NCBI RefSeq assembly: GCF_937958065.1
Contig: NZ_CALFXI010000027.1
Span: forward strand, 112,140 to 176,139
Origin: an uncultured Steroidobacter sp.
Lineage (GTDB): Bacteria > Pseudomonadota > Gammaproteobacteria > Steroidobacterales > Steroidobacteraceae
Reading direction: 5' to 3'
Length of the DNA: 64,000 bases
Positions 16,306 to 25,700 of this stretch are shown piece after piece. Within the stretch, counting starts at the first letter, position 1. Each line of letters starts with the position of its first letter. The notes below the pieces were generated by a model that saw nothing but the letters and a program-made list of their open reading frames with translations, did not search any database and was not told the DNA's origin. A program made the position numbers and the translations under genes.

Positions 16306-17567
16306 GCCGTCATGTAGTAAAGCTGCCGGATCTCGGCGAAGGCACGACTTCCTCCGAGATCGTGGCCTGGAAGGTCAAGGTCGGCGATGTGATCGCCGAA
16401 GACGATCCGATGGTGGAAATGTCAACCGACAAGGCCGTGGTCGAGATGCCCGCGCCGGTCAGCGGCAAAGTGGTGTCGCTCGGCGGCCAGCCGGGCGATC
16501 AGATCGCCGTCGGCGGCGAGTTGATCGTGTTGGAAACGGATGCGGGCGCTGCTGCTGAGAGCGCGCCTGCCGCTGCTCCGGCTCAGTCTGCGCCGGCCGC
16601 TTCGACCGCACCTGCAAAGGCGCCCGCCGCTGCCAACAATGGCAACGTCGCCGCGCAGCCGGCCAACAAGCCTTCCGGCGGCCGTGTGATGGCGTCTCCG
16701 GCGACGCGCGCTCGCGCCAAGCTCGCTGGCATCGATCTGTCGACGGTCAGCGGCACCGGCCGCGATGGCCGCATTCAGCGCCAGGATCTGGAAGCAGCCA
16801 TTCAGGGTCGCCAGGCTGGCACAGCACCGGCGCGCGAAACCGCTCCGAGCGGACGCCAGGTGCGCACCGGCACGGAAGAAATCCGCATTCTCGGCGTGCG
16901 TCGCGTGAGCGCGCAGCGCGTGGCGGATTCGAAGAGAAACATTCCGCACTTCGCGTATGTCGAGGAAGTCGACATGACGGAGCTGGAGCGGCTGCGCAAG
17001 CATCTGAACTCACAGCTGCCGAAGGGCTCGCCTTCCTACACCTACCTGCCGTTCCTGGCGATGGCGCTGGTGCGAGTCGTCGAGCAGTTCCCGAAAGTGA
17101 ACTCGCGCTACGACTCCGAACGCAACGTGCTCATTCGCCATGATGGCGTGCACATCGGCATTGCGACTCAGACCAACGATGGCCTCAAGGTGCCCGTGGT
17201 GAAGCATGCGGAATCGCTGTCTCTGAAGGAGATCGCAGCGGAGATCCGTCGCGTCACCAACGCAGCGCGCGAAGGCACCGCGAGCCGCAACGAGCTGCAG
17301 GGTTCGACCATCACGATCACCAGCCTCGGCAAGCTCGGCGGCATCGTTTCGACGCCGATCATCAACGCGCCGGAAGTGGCGATCGTCGGCATCAACAAGG
17401 CCGTGGAACGACCCGTCATCATCAATGGCGAAGTCGCGGTCCGGTTGATGATGAACCTGTCCTCGTCGTTCGATCACCGCTTCATCGACGGCTACGACGC
17501 CGCCGAAACCATCCAGGCGCTGAAGGAAAAGCTGGAACAGCCGGCGACCATCTTCATCCAGGATTGA
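16302..17567 (+). CDS. bkdB: Branched-chain 2-oxo acid dehydrogenase E2 (dihydrolipoyl acyltransferase)
   Basis: A 421-residue E2 core protein. One lipoyl domain (1-80) with lipoylated K44 in EMSTDKAVVEMP, an Ala/Pro-rich linker (85-125), an E1/E3-binding domain (MASPATRARAKLAGIDL, near 127-165), then the acyltransferase domain with catalytic DHRFIDG near the C-terminus. It passes the branched acyl group to CoA. No E3 (lipoamide dehydrogenase) gene follows, so the complex must borrow an E3 encoded elsewhere. The operon ends here with a strong hairpin. Confidence 0.94.
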   Translation: MSRHVVKLPDLGEGTTSSEIVAWKVKVGDVIAEDDPMVEMSTDKAVVEMPAPVSGKVVSLGGQPGDQIAVGGELIVLETDAGAAAESAPAAAPAQSAPAASTAPAKAPAAANNGNVAAQPANKPSGGRVMASPATRARAKLAGIDLSTVSGTGRDGRIQRQDLEAAIQGRQAGTAPARETAPSGRQVRTGTEEIRILGVRRVSAQRVADSKRNIPHFAYVEEVDMTELERLRKHLNSQLPKGSPSYTYLPFLAMALVRVVEQFPKVNSRYDSERNVLIRHDGVHIGIATQTNDGLKVPVVKHAESLSLKEIAAEIRRVTNAAREGTASRNELQGSTITITSLGKLGGIVSTPIINAPEVAIVGINKAVERPVIINGEVAVRLMMNLSSSFDHRFIDGYDAAETIQALKEKLEQPATIFIQD

Positions 17568-17578
17568 TGACCGCTCGC

Positions 17579-17615
17579 GCGGCGGGCCTGTGATGCAAGT
17601 CACACGGCCCGCCGC
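17579..17615 (+). terminator. Large hairpin after the bkd operon
   Basis: Arms GCGGCGGGCC + TGTGA and TCACA + GGCCCGCCGC pair over 15 bases with one bulged C and a 6-base loop, beginning 11 bases after the bkdB stop. No U-tract follows, so it is either a weak intrinsic terminator or a 3'-end stabilising structure. Confidence 0.55.
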
Positions 17616-17738
17616 CGCAGCTGCCGGCATTGCGCCGCACGACACGATTTCCCGCCTTTTGCTCGAGTCTTTGCGAACGGCTTCTCACCTCCCCGTCAGC
17701 CGTCAACTTACATTTGCCGCGTCCCCTGGATCCCGTCT

Positions 17739-19439
17739 ATGGACTCGGCAGCCAGCACCATCCGCCAGTTTCTGATCGAAGCGCAACGCCGCCTCGGCTG
17801 TCATGCGGTCGCATTCACTGCGCCGGCCCGCGCTGAATTCCATCTTCACTGCCCGAGCGACGACGCTGCCGAAGTGGAGCAGATGCTGCGCGGGATCGCC
17901 GATACGTTCCTGTCGCAGATTCGTGAGACCCATGGCCCGGTGATTCGCAATCGGGTCCGCTACGAGAACGGCGGACCGATGATCGGACGCTTCCTGGTCG
18001 CGCCGGTGTCCGACTCGTCCCGCGAACTGGCAGGTATCGCCATCATGTATCGGCTCGCCACGCACGAGCCCTTCGAGCAGAACGATCTCGAGAAAGGCTG
18101 GCAGCTGAGCCGTCAGCTCGCCCGCTTGTTGTCGCTGCCCGCGGACCCCGTCACAGGTCTGATCTCGCGCGCGGGCCTTGAGAAACTGATCGAGTGGCGC
18201 CTGAAATCGCTGGGCGAACGCGCCAACTCCAGCGTGCTTTACGGAGACATCGATCAGCTGCACGTCGTCAACGACATGTTCGGCTTCGAGGCGGGCGATC
18301 GCGCCATTGCGGTGGTCGCGAATGCGCTCGCAGCGGCGCTGTCAAAGGAAGACGCCGTGCTCAGCCGGTTGTCTGGCGATCGCTTCACCATCTTCCTTCC
18401 GGACTGTAGTCTGGCCGACGCGCAGAAGATCGCCGCGCGACTGCGCGAAGCGGTGCAGACGCGTCCGCTGCACGTCGATGAAGACACGTTCCCGCTATCG
18501 ATTTGCTTGGGCGCGGCGCCGCTGGCGAGCGGCGAGCGTAGCTTCGATCACTCACTCGCCGCGGCCGAAGTCGCCTGCAAGGCGGCCAAAGAGCGCGGCC
18601 GCAATCGAGTCGAGGTTTATCAGGTGTCGGACACCAGCATGATTCGCCGTCGCGATGACATCTCCATCGTCGCGCGCCTGCGCAGCGCGCTCGAGCAAGG
18701 GCGTTACCAGATTTTCGGCCAGCCGATCGCATCTCTGCTGACACGCGACTCGGTGCATCGCTACGAGATGCTGCTGCGGATCGTCGACGAGAAAGGCCGG
18801 CTGGTGCTGCCGTCGCATTTCATGTCCTCGGCCACGCGGTATCAGCTGCTGCCGCAGATCGACCGCTGCGTCATCGTCGACGTGCTAGCACACCTGCGAA
18901 GTGCCAGCGCGCGCCCCGGCTACAAGCCACTGCACGTTTCGATCAACCTGTCCGGCCCGACCATCAGCGACGATGACTTTCTCGACTGGCTGCTGACGCA
19001 GTTGGACGAGAGCGGCGTGAGCGGCGAGTGGCTCACATTCGAGCTGACCGAAACCGCCGTAGTCAGGAACATGGAACAGGCGCAACTGCTGATGAGCAAG
19101 CTCGGCGCGCGCGGCTGCCGGTTCGCGCTCGATGATTTCGGCACCGGTCTGAGCTCGCTTGCCCAGCTGCGGAACCTGCAGTTCTCGTCGTTGAAGATCG
19201 ACGGCGCGTTCATCCGCGACCTGCTGCACAACGAGCGCTCGCAATCGCTGGTCGGCGCCATCGCCCAGCTGGCCGGAGCCATGGGCATGGAGACGATCGC
19301 CGAGTACGTCGAAACTCCCGAAATCTGCATGCGCCTGATCGAGCTGGAAGTCCAGTACGGCCAGGGCTACGCCATCGGCAAACCGCGCCCGCTCGAGGGG
19401 ATTCTCGCCCCCACCGCCGGCCTGCTGCACGCCAGCTGA
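17739..19439 (+). CDS. GAF-like/GGDEF/EAL protein, probable c-di-GMP phosphodiesterase
   Basis: A 566-residue signalling protein. An N-terminal GAF-like domain (about 5-130) precedes a GGDEF domain (about 135-295) whose signature is SGDRF (212-216) rather than GGDEF, so it is unlikely to make c-di-GMP. The EAL domain (about 305-555) keeps the catalytic set: E343 (YEMLL), N403, E435 and E438 (ELTET), D465/D466 (DDFGTG), K486, E522 and Q542. It should hydrolyse c-di-GMP, possibly with the degenerate GGDEF acting as a GTP sensor. No membrane segment is seen. It is a single-gene unit after the bkd operon. Confidence 0.88.
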   Translation: MDSAASTIRQFLIEAQRRLGCHAVAFTAPARAEFHLHCPSDDAAEVEQMLRGIADTFLSQIRETHGPVIRNRVRYENGGPMIGRFLVAPVSDSSRELAGIAIMYRLATHEPFEQNDLEKGWQLSRQLARLLSLPADPVTGLISRAGLEKLIEWRLKSLGERANSSVLYGDIDQLHVVNDMFGFEAGDRAIAVVANALAAALSKEDAVLSRLSGDRFTIFLPDCSLADAQKIAARLREAVQTRPLHVDEDTFPLSICLGAAPLASGERSFDHSLAAAEVACKAAKERGRNRVEVYQVSDTSMIRRRDDISIVARLRSALEQGRYQIFGQPIASLLTRDSVHRYEMLLRIVDEKGRLVLPSHFMSSATRYQLLPQIDRCVIVDVLAHLRSASARPGYKPLHVSINLSGPTISDDDFLDWLLTQLDESGVSGEWLTFELTETAVVRNMEQAQLLMSKLGARGCRFALDDFGTGLSSLAQLRNLQFSSLKIDGAFIRDLLHNERSQSLVGAIAQLAGAMGMETIAEYVETPEICMRLIELEVQYGQGYAIGKPRPLEGILAPTAGLLHAS

Positions 19440-19487
19440 CGCGTTTGCGCTAAGCTACGCCGCACTCCTTCAAACGATGGCGCTGCT

Positions 19488-20093
19488 ATGCCCTGGCCGG
19501 ACCCGATTTCCTTGCATGGCGACTCGGTCTTTCTCGAGCCACTGACCCTGGCGCGGCACGACGAGCTGGTCGAAGCCGTGCGGGACGGCGAGCTGTGGAA
19601 CCTGTGGTACACGTTCATCCCGTCCCCGGAGCAGATGAGGGCGGATATCGAGAAGCGCCTCGAACAGCAGCGCAAGGGAACGATGCTGCCATTCACAGTC
19701 GTCTCATCGGAAACCGGCAAGGCGGTCGGCATGACGACGTATATGAACATCGACGCCGAAGCGCGCCGCGTCGAAATCGGCAGCACCTGGTATCGCAAGC
19801 AGGTTCAGCGCACCGCTCTGAATACCGAATGCAAGCTGATGCTACTGACGCATGCCTTCGAGAATCTCAACTGCATCGCCGTCGAGTTCCGCACGCACTT
19901 CTTCAACCATCAAAGCCGCCGCGCCATCGAACGGCTGGGCGCGAAGCTCGACGGGGTGCTGCGCAACCATCGGCGTTCGAGCGACGGCACGCTGCGCGAC
20001 ACCTGCGTGTACAGCATCATCGCCAGCGAATGGCCGACGGTGCGCTCACACCTTCGTCATCAGCTCGCGACCCGCGGCGCTAAATCTGCTTAA
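19488..20093 (+). CDS. GNAT family N-acetyltransferase (RimJ/RimL type)
   Basis: A 201-residue acetyltransferase of the RimJ/RimL-like GNAT group: EPLTLARHDELVEA at the N-terminus, IGSTWYRKQVQRTALNTECK in the acetyl-CoA region and FRTHFFNHQSRRAIERLGA near 140-160, which are family hallmarks. Such enzymes acetylate amino groups of proteins, amino acids or antibiotics; the substrate here is unknown. It is convergent with the carbonic anhydrase-like gene and their last 14 bases overlap. Confidence 0.85.
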   Translation: MPWPDPISLHGDSVFLEPLTLARHDELVEAVRDGELWNLWYTFIPSPEQMRADIEKRLEQQRKGTMLPFTVVSSETGKAVGMTTYMNIDAEARRVEIGSTWYRKQVQRTALNTECKLMLLTHAFENLNCIAVEFRTHFFNHQSRRAIERLGAKLDGVLRNHRRSSDGTLRDTCVYSIIASEWPTVRSHLRHQLATRGAKSA

Positions 20094-20601
20094 GATTGGC
20101 CAGAAACTGCGCTCGCCGCTCGGCATAGCTCCGGGCGGATTTCAGCAGGTTCTCCACGTCCTCATCGGATAGCTGGCGCGCCACTCTCGCCGGCGCGCCC
20201 AGAATCAACGAGCGATCTGGGAAGACCTTTTTCTCGGTGATGACCGCCCCTGCCCCGACCAGGCAGCCCTTACCGATCACGGCGCCGTTGAGCACGACGG
20301 CTTGAATGCCGATGAGCGAGCCATCGCCAATGGTGCAGCCATGTAGCATGGCTTGATGGCCAATCGTGACGTTCTCGCCCACGGTCAGCAGGATCCCAGG
20401 GTCCGTGTGGAGCACCGCGCCTTCCTGCACGTTGGAGTTCTTACCCAGCGTAATAACGTCGTTATCACCCCTGATGGTGGCACCAAACCAGACGCTGCAA
20501 TTCTCCGACAGGACGACGCTGCCGATGACGCTGGCGTTGGGCGCGACGAAGACGCTGTCGTGGACGGAGGGGATGCGTTCGCCGTAACGGTAGATGGGCA
20601 T
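20080..20601 (-). CDS. Gamma-class carbonic anhydrase family protein (YrdA-like)
   Basis: A 173-residue left-handed beta-helix protein built from hexapeptide repeats. The three metal-binding histidines of the gamma-carbonic anhydrase family are seen at H65, H82 and H87 (VLHTDPG, IGHQAMLHGC), and the core repeats (VIGSVVL, VWFGATIRGD) match the YrdA group. The start at 20601 has GGAGA 6 bases upstream; an ATG/GTG 7 codons earlier is less likely. Many YrdA-like proteins show weak or no carbonic anhydrase activity, so the catalytic role is uncertain. Confidence 0.88.
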   Translation of the reverse strand: MPIYRYGERIPSVHDSVFVAPNASVIGSVVLSENCSVWFGATIRGDNDVITLGKNSNVQEGAVLHTDPGILLTVGENVTIGHQAMLHGCTIGDGSLIGIQAVVLNGAVIGKGCLVGAGAVITEKKVFPDRSLILGAPARVARQLSDEDVENLLKSARSYAERRAQFLANLKQI

Positions 20602-20700
20602 GTGAATCTCCGCGGGGACCAATAACTGCTTGCCGCTGCATTCTAGCCGGGCCAGCCCGTTTCTGCGGAAACGCCGAGTGTTGAATTGCCGGAGGATTTC

Positions 20701-20982
20701 TCAACGCCCCGCCGCCTTGAGCTGCGCACCGACCTTCGCCCCTTCCTGGGCGATCTCGGCGCAGTCTCTGTACAACGCACTGTTCTTGTCCAACGCCTCC
20801 GAGCAGAAGCGCATCAGCGCACCGGTCGCAAACTCGATCTCCTGGCTGGATGACTTGCGCAACAGCGTGCGCTTGTAGTCGACCAGATAGCTTCGCAGGT
20901 ACCACTCGGGACTGTCTTCGACGTCCGCGAGCTCGGATAAGTCATTCAACAGAGCGCTGATCGATTGGATGGGGTCGGACAT
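20701..20982 (-). CDS. Small hypothetical protein
   Basis: A 93-residue acidic helical protein starting MSDPIQSISALLNDLSELAD. I do not recognise the family. No signal peptide or membrane segment. The chosen start gives a compact protein; the upstream extension to 21072 looks like an untranslated leader. It lies about 100 bases upstream of the carbonic anhydrase-like gene on the same strand and could be co-transcribed with it. Confidence 0.55.
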   Translation of the reverse strand: MSDPIQSISALLNDLSELADVEDSPEWYLRSYLVDYKRTLLRKSSSQEIEFATGALMRFCSEALDKNSALYRDCAEIAQEGAKVGAQLKAAGR

Positions 20983-21194
20983 GCAACTCGGGACGTGCGT
21001 GGCGAGGAGTGCAGATGGTAGCCCCGCTGCTACCGTAGACAAACCACTCAAGCAGTTCCGAGCAGTCGGCAACCGTACCTCGCCTCATCAATCGTTGGTG
21101 CATGCATACTCACTTGGGGCTTCAGAACGCCTTGGAACTCCTCCCCCGCGCCAACCCTTCCACTGGCAAACCCCTCCCCGATGGGACCTTTGTC

Positions 21195-22577
21195 ATGCGC
21201 GTTCCTACATTCGCCGCGATCGCATCATCCATCGCATCTCTGGTACCCGCGAGTTCCGCTTTCTGTGCCGAAGTCACAACGCAGATGACGCCGGAGCAAG
21301 GCTACGGGGCGAATCCCACGCTGCCCGCGCCGGACAAATCGCTCATTCCCGTTGTAAACGTCGCTGAAGCCAAACCGTGGCAGCTCGATCAGGCGCCCAC
21401 CCCAGCGAAGGGGCTCGCAGTCTCGCGGTTTGCATGCGAGCTGGATCATCCGCGATGGTTGTATGTGCTGCCCAATGGCGATGTGCTGGTCGCCGAGACG
21501 AATGCGCCGGAGCGGCCGGCGGATAGCAAGGGGATCAGGGGCTATTTCCAAGACAGGGCGATGCGAAAGGCGGGCGCGAACGTGCCGAGCGCCAATCGGA
21601 TTACCTTGCTGCGTGACGCCAACAGCGATGGGGCGCCCGAGGTGCGCACCAGGTTCATCGAAGGGTTGAATTCGCCGTTCGGCATGACGCTGATCGGTAA
21701 CCAGCTGTATGTCGCGAACACCGACGCGGTCGTGCGCTTCGACTATGAAGCGGGCGCCACCGAGATCAAACGACAGGGAACGAAGTTCGCCGACTTGCCC
21801 GGTGGACCGATCAATCATCATTGGACCAAGAATCTGATCGCGAGCCCGAAAGGCGACAAGCTGTATGCCACCGTCGGCTCGAACAGCAATGCCGCGGAGA
21901 ACGGCATAGAAGCGGAAGACAAGCGCGCCTCGATCTGGGAGATCGATGCGACCACGGGTGCGAGCCGCGTGTTTGCATCGGGGTTGCGCAACCCGAACGG
22001 CATGGACTGGCAGCCGCAGAGTGGCGCGCTTTGGACGGTCGTGAACGAGCGGGATGAGATCGGCCACAACCTCGTGCCCGATTATCTCACCTCGGTGCAA
22101 GAGGGCGGCTTCTACGGCTGGCCGTACAGTTACTTTGGCAACCATGTCGACGAGCGAGTCAAACCGCAGCGGCCCGATCTGGTTGCGAAAGCCATCGTGC
22201 CGGACTACGCGCTGGGCTCGCACACCGCGTCACTGGGTCTGGTGTTCTATGACGCCGACCTGCTACCCGACAAATATCGCAATGGCGCGTTCATCGGCAT
22301 GCATGGCTCGTGGAATCGCGAGCCGCGCAGCGGCTACAAAGTAGTATTTGTTTCGTTCGCGAATGGCAGGCCGATCGGCCTGCCCGAAGACGTGCTGGGC
22401 GGATTCATCGGGCCGAAAGGCGAAGCGCGCGGCCGGCCGGTCGCAGTGGCGGTCGGCCACGATGGTGCATTGCTGGTGGCCGACGATGTCGGCAACTGTG
22501 TCTGGCGCGTTACGCCGGCTGGGTCGCAGGTGAGCCAAGCTGCAAACGCATCTGCTTCCGAAGCAGCGATACGCTGA
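21195..22577 (+). CDS. Exported sorbosone/glucose dehydrogenase-like beta-propeller protein
   Basis: A 460-residue protein of the PQQ-dependent glucose/sorbosone dehydrogenase family. The start at 21195 gives a signal peptide (MRVPTFAAIASSIASLVPAS, cleavage after FCA). Propeller motifs include DHPRWLYVLPNGDVLVAET, SPFGMTLIGNQLYVAN, GLRNPNGMDWQP and AFIGMHGSWNREP; the last two are typical of L-sorbosone dehydrogenase-like proteins. It should oxidise a sugar or aldehyde in the periplasm using PQQ if all ligands are kept, which I cannot confirm. An in-frame start at 21102 would bury the signal peptide. Its last 68 bases overlap the convergent MATE gene. Confidence 0.82.
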   Translation: MRVPTFAAIASSIASLVPASSAFCAEVTTQMTPEQGYGANPTLPAPDKSLIPVVNVAEAKPWQLDQAPTPAKGLAVSRFACELDHPRWLYVLPNGDVLVAETNAPERPADSKGIRGYFQDRAMRKAGANVPSANRITLLRDANSDGAPEVRTRFIEGLNSPFGMTLIGNQLYVANTDAVVRFDYEAGATEIKRQGTKFADLPGGPINHHWTKNLIASPKGDKLYATVGSNSNAAENGIEAEDKRASIWEIDATTGASRVFASGLRNPNGMDWQPQSGALWTVVNERDEIGHNLVPDYLTSVQEGGFYGWPYSYFGNHVDERVKPQRPDLVAKAIVPDYALGSHTASLGLVFYDADLLPDKYRNGAFIGMHGSWNREPRSGYKVVFVSFANGRPIGLPEDVLGGFIGPKGEARGRPVAVAVGHDGALLVADDVGNCVWRVTPAGSQVSQAANASASEAAIR

Positions 22578-23865
22578 TCACCGCCTGCACCGCACTCGCC
22601 GCGATCGACAGATACCAGACGTGCTCGATCTGGAATCCCGGTTGCGCCGTGAGCCACATCAGCGGCACGCCGTAGACCAGCAGTCGCGAGGCCGAGCTGA
22701 GCAGCGCCGGCACGGTGTTGCCCAGCGCCTGGAACAGGCCCGAGCAGGTGAAGATCAGCCCGCTCATGACGAAGTTCCAGGAGATCAGATGCAGGAACAA
22801 GGCGCCGACCCGGATCACTTCGGGCTCCTTCGAAAAGAAGGCCACCAGCGCCTCGGGACGCCACTGACACAGCAGCATGACGACCAGCATGATGCCCACA
22901 CATTGCACGGAGGCCACACGAAAGGTCTCGCGCACGCGCTCCATGCGCTTGGCACCGTAGTTCTGACCAGCAATCGGCGCCACCACGAATGCGATCGCCA
23001 TGGCCGGCATGAAGATGCCCTGCATGACGCGTGAGCCGATGCCGAAGCCGGCCTGGGCCGCCGCGCCGAAGTCACGAATCGCCCAATAGGTGATCGCGGT
23101 ATAAAAAAACATCAGCGCGAACTCGCCGCCGGCCGGCAGGCCGACGCTGAGCATGCGCCGCCAGACTGCGATGCGCGGCTGCCATTCTTCGGGATGGAAA
23201 GAGACATACTTCTCCAGCCGCCCGAAATAGATCGACAACAGCACCACGCCGGCGGCGATCGAGATCGTGCTCGCCAGGCCCGCGCCCGCAACGCCCATGG
23301 CGTAGCCGGTGCCCCAGCCGGCGATGAGCACGGGAGCGAGCGCCGTGTTGAGCAACACGGTCAACACTTGCACGATCATGGTCGGTTTGACGATGCCGGT
23401 GCCACGCAATGCCGAAGACATGGCAACGAGCGCGAACTGCAGACCCAAGCCGGGGAAGAACCAATACAGGTAAGCTTTGCCCGCCTCGATCGTCGCTTCG
23501 TCCGCCGCAACCGCCCTCAGGTACGGTCCGGCCATGAAATAGCCGGCCACCACCACGAACAGGCCTGACAGGGCCGCGATCACCAGCGACTGGTTGAATA
23601 CCAGATTGGCGTCCTGCTGATCCTTGCGCCCAACTGCATGTGAGATGAGCGCCACGGTGCCGACGCCCAGCACCTGAGTCAGCGCCAGCACGATGAACAT
23701 CACGTTGCCGGCGGCGCTCACGCCCGCCACCGCGGCATCGCCCAGCGCAGCCACGAAGTACAGGTCGACGAAGTAATACAGGGTCTGGAACAGCATGCCC
23801 GCCGCCGTCGGCACCGCGAGCGAGACCAGATGCCCGGCGATCGAGCCTTGAGTGAGATCTTTCAT
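22510..23865 (-). CDS. MATE family efflux transporter
   Basis: A 451-residue polytopic protein with about 12 membrane segments and the two-repeat layout of the MATE family (start MKDLTQGSIAGHLVSLAVPTAAG split as in DinF/NorM-like proteins; GDAAVAGVSAAGNVMF in the first repeat). It should export cationic or organic compounds using Na+ or H+. The true 3' end overlaps the convergent dehydrogenase gene by 68 bases, because both C-termini are read through to their own stop. Substrate unknown. Confidence 0.92.
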   Translation of the reverse strand: MKDLTQGSIAGHLVSLAVPTAAGMLFQTLYYFVDLYFVAALGDAAVAGVSAAGNVMFIVLALTQVLGVGTVALISHAVGRKDQQDANLVFNQSLVIAALSGLFVVVAGYFMAGPYLRAVAADEATIEAGKAYLYWFFPGLGLQFALVAMSSALRGTGIVKPTMIVQVLTVLLNTALAPVLIAGWGTGYAMGVAGAGLASTISIAAGVVLLSIYFGRLEKYVSFHPEEWQPRIAVWRRMLSVGLPAGGEFALMFFYTAITYWAIRDFGAAAQAGFGIGSRVMQGIFMPAMAIAFVVAPIAGQNYGAKRMERVRETFRVASVQCVGIMLVVMLLCQWRPEALVAFFSKEPEVIRVGALFLHLISWNFVMSGLIFTCSGLFQALGNTVPALLSSASRLLVYGVPLMWLTAQPGFQIEHVWYLSIAASAVQAVISVSLLRKQMRLQLGSPATQPA

Positions 23866-24024
23866 GCGCTGTCGGTCGTGCGCCGCCCGTCCGAGGCCGG
23901 CTGCGGATTTACAGAACTGGGAAGGCGGCTATTGTGCTCGAAGTCGGGCCTGCCTGCCGGGCTTGCATGCGATTTTTGTGGCCCCCATTACGGGGGGACC
24001 TGATCTTTTCGGTGAACAGACCTC

Positions 24025-24486
24025 ATGAGCGACCCGACCGCCTCTTCCTCGCCCGCTGGCGTCCACCTGGTGTGCGCACATTGCGATTCCATCGTGCGGA
24101 TACCGGCCGAGCGCCTCGATCAGGGGCCCAAGTGTCCGAAATGTCATCACGGGCTGTTCGACGGCCACCCGCTGGAATTGACCGCGGCGACGTTCGAGCG
24201 ACACTTGAGTCGCAGCGACCTGCCACTGATCGTGGATTTTTGGGCGCCCTGGTGCGGGCCCTGCCGCATGATGGCGCCCCATTTCGAAGAAGCGGCGCGG
24301 CGGCTGCAGACCAAAGCGCGTTTCGGCAAGGTCAACTCGGACAACGAGCCTTCGCTGTCGTCGCGCTTTGGCATCCGGGGCATCCCGACCCTGATCGCGT
24401 TCAAGCAGGGCCGGGAGATCGCGCGCCAGTCCGGCGCGATGGACCTCGGGGGACTGCTACGCTGGCTGCAACCCCACGTGCAGTAG
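24025..24486 (+). CDS. trxC: Thioredoxin 2 (zinc-binding)
   Basis: A 153-residue thioredoxin 2. The N-terminal zinc ribbon has C17-x2-C20 and C37-x2-C40, and the thioredoxin domain has W76-C-G-P-C80, with a cis-proline in RGIPTLIAFK. TrxC reduces ribonucleotide reductase and oxidised proteins under oxidative stress. The N-terminal zinc module and length match E. coli TrxC. It stands alone between MATE (divergent) and an aldo/keto reductase (convergent, 15 bases apart). Confidence 0.94.
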   Translation: MSDPTASSSPAGVHLVCAHCDSIVRIPAERLDQGPKCPKCHHGLFDGHPLELTAATFERHLSRSDLPLIVDFWAPWCGPCRMMAPHFEEAARRLQTKARFGKVNSDNEPSLSSRFGIRGIPTLIAFKQGREIARQSGAMDLGGLLRWLQPHVQ

Positions 24487-24501
24487 CGAGCGATCAGCGG
24501 A

Positions 24502-25440
24502 TCACGCCGAAACCGTCGCCCACAGCTCCTCGATCTTTTTGCGACCGGCCGCATCGGGCAAACGACCGCGGCCGGCCAGCTGGTTGTCCTTCAGATGCGT
24601 GAGCTTGGTCGTGCCCGGAATCACCGCGGTCACGGCCGGGTGCGAGATGTTGTACTTCAGGAACAGCTGCGCCCAGCTGGTCACGTCGTAATCGGCCGCC
24701 CAGGCCGGCAGCGGCTTGCCGGCCACCTTCGTCAACACGCTGCCGCGCCGGCCGCCGAGCGGCACGTTGGTCAGCACCGCGACGCCCTTCTCTTTCGCGA
24801 GCGGCAGGATCTTTTCTTCGGAGCCGCGATTGTCGATGGAATAATCGACCTGCAGGAAATCGAGCTTCAGCCCGTTGAGCGCCTCGAGCACCTGCGGGTA
24901 TTGATCGTCGGTGGAGGTGGTGATGCCGATGTAACGCACCTTCTTCGCCTGCTTCCATTGCTGCAGTTTCGGAAACAGCGTGTCGAGGGCGTTGAAGTTA
25001 TGGATCTGCAGCAGGTCGATGCGATCGGTCTGCAGGCGCTGTAGCGCGAGCTCCAGTTCGCCGTCGCCCGCCGCCGGCTCGCCGCGAATCAGCGTCTTGG
25101 TGGCGAGGAAGATCTGATCCCGGTTGCCCAGCTCCTTGAGCAGCTTGCCGATCACGACTTCGGACTCGCCGTAACCGCGGGCGGTATCGATCACCTTCGC
25201 CCCGAGCTTGGGGAAGTTCTCGAGCACCTCGCGGCGCGCCGCGAGCTCGGCCGGCTCGCTGACGCTGTATTGATTGGTCCCGAGGCCGACGACGGGCAAC
25301 TTCTCGCCCGTGGAAGGAATGGGCTTGGTGATCGCAGGCAGGCTGTCCGCGGCTTCGGCGATAGCACCGCTCATTGCAATCCCGACGCCCGCGGCAATGC
25401 CGCTCTGAAGTACCGCACGACGCGTCAACACTGAGCTCAC
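24502..25440 (-). CDS. Tat-exported aldo/keto reductase
   Basis: A 312-residue aldo/keto reductase with the catalytic tetrad D85, Y90, K115, H147 (DTARGYGES, FLATKT, LLQIHNF). The N-terminus LTRRAVLQSGIAAGVGIAMSG is a twin-arginine (Tat) signal, so the folded, NADP(H)-loaded enzyme would be exported; exported family members are known but unusual. The start is GTG at 25440, with GGAGG 5 bases upstream; a reading frame from 25503 is longer but lacks a site. Substrate unknown. Confidence 0.85.
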   Translation of the reverse strand: MSSVLTRRAVLQSGIAAGVGIAMSGAIAEAADSLPAITKPIPSTGEKLPVVGLGTNQYSVSEPAELAARREVLENFPKLGAKVIDTARGYGESEVVIGKLLKELGNRDQIFLATKTLIRGEPAAGDGELELALQRLQTDRIDLLQIHNFNALDTLFPKLQQWKQAKKVRYIGITTSTDDQYPQVLEALNGLKLDFLQVDYSIDNRGSEEKILPLAKEKGVAVLTNVPLGGRRGSVLTKVAGKPLPAWAADYDVTSWAQLFLKYNISHPAVTAVIPGTTKLTHLKDNQLAGRGRLPDAAGRKKIEELWATVSA

Positions 25441-25700
25441 AAGCACCTCCGAAATCGATTCGCCCCAGCGAATCACACTGACGAATTCCACTGACCTCAC
25501 CATGACCCGCAGCTGACATCAGGCTGACGTCGTGCTGTCCTCGCGCGCCAACTGAACGGCGCGGCTGGAGCGCGTTTATGACTTTCAGCGCTGAATACTG
25601 TCAATAACAGCGACGTAACAATGCATCCGATCGCTGCTGCATTACCGAATATCCGCACCGAGAGCACCGCAGCTCCGCCATTCACCAGAGGTCGGAAGTG

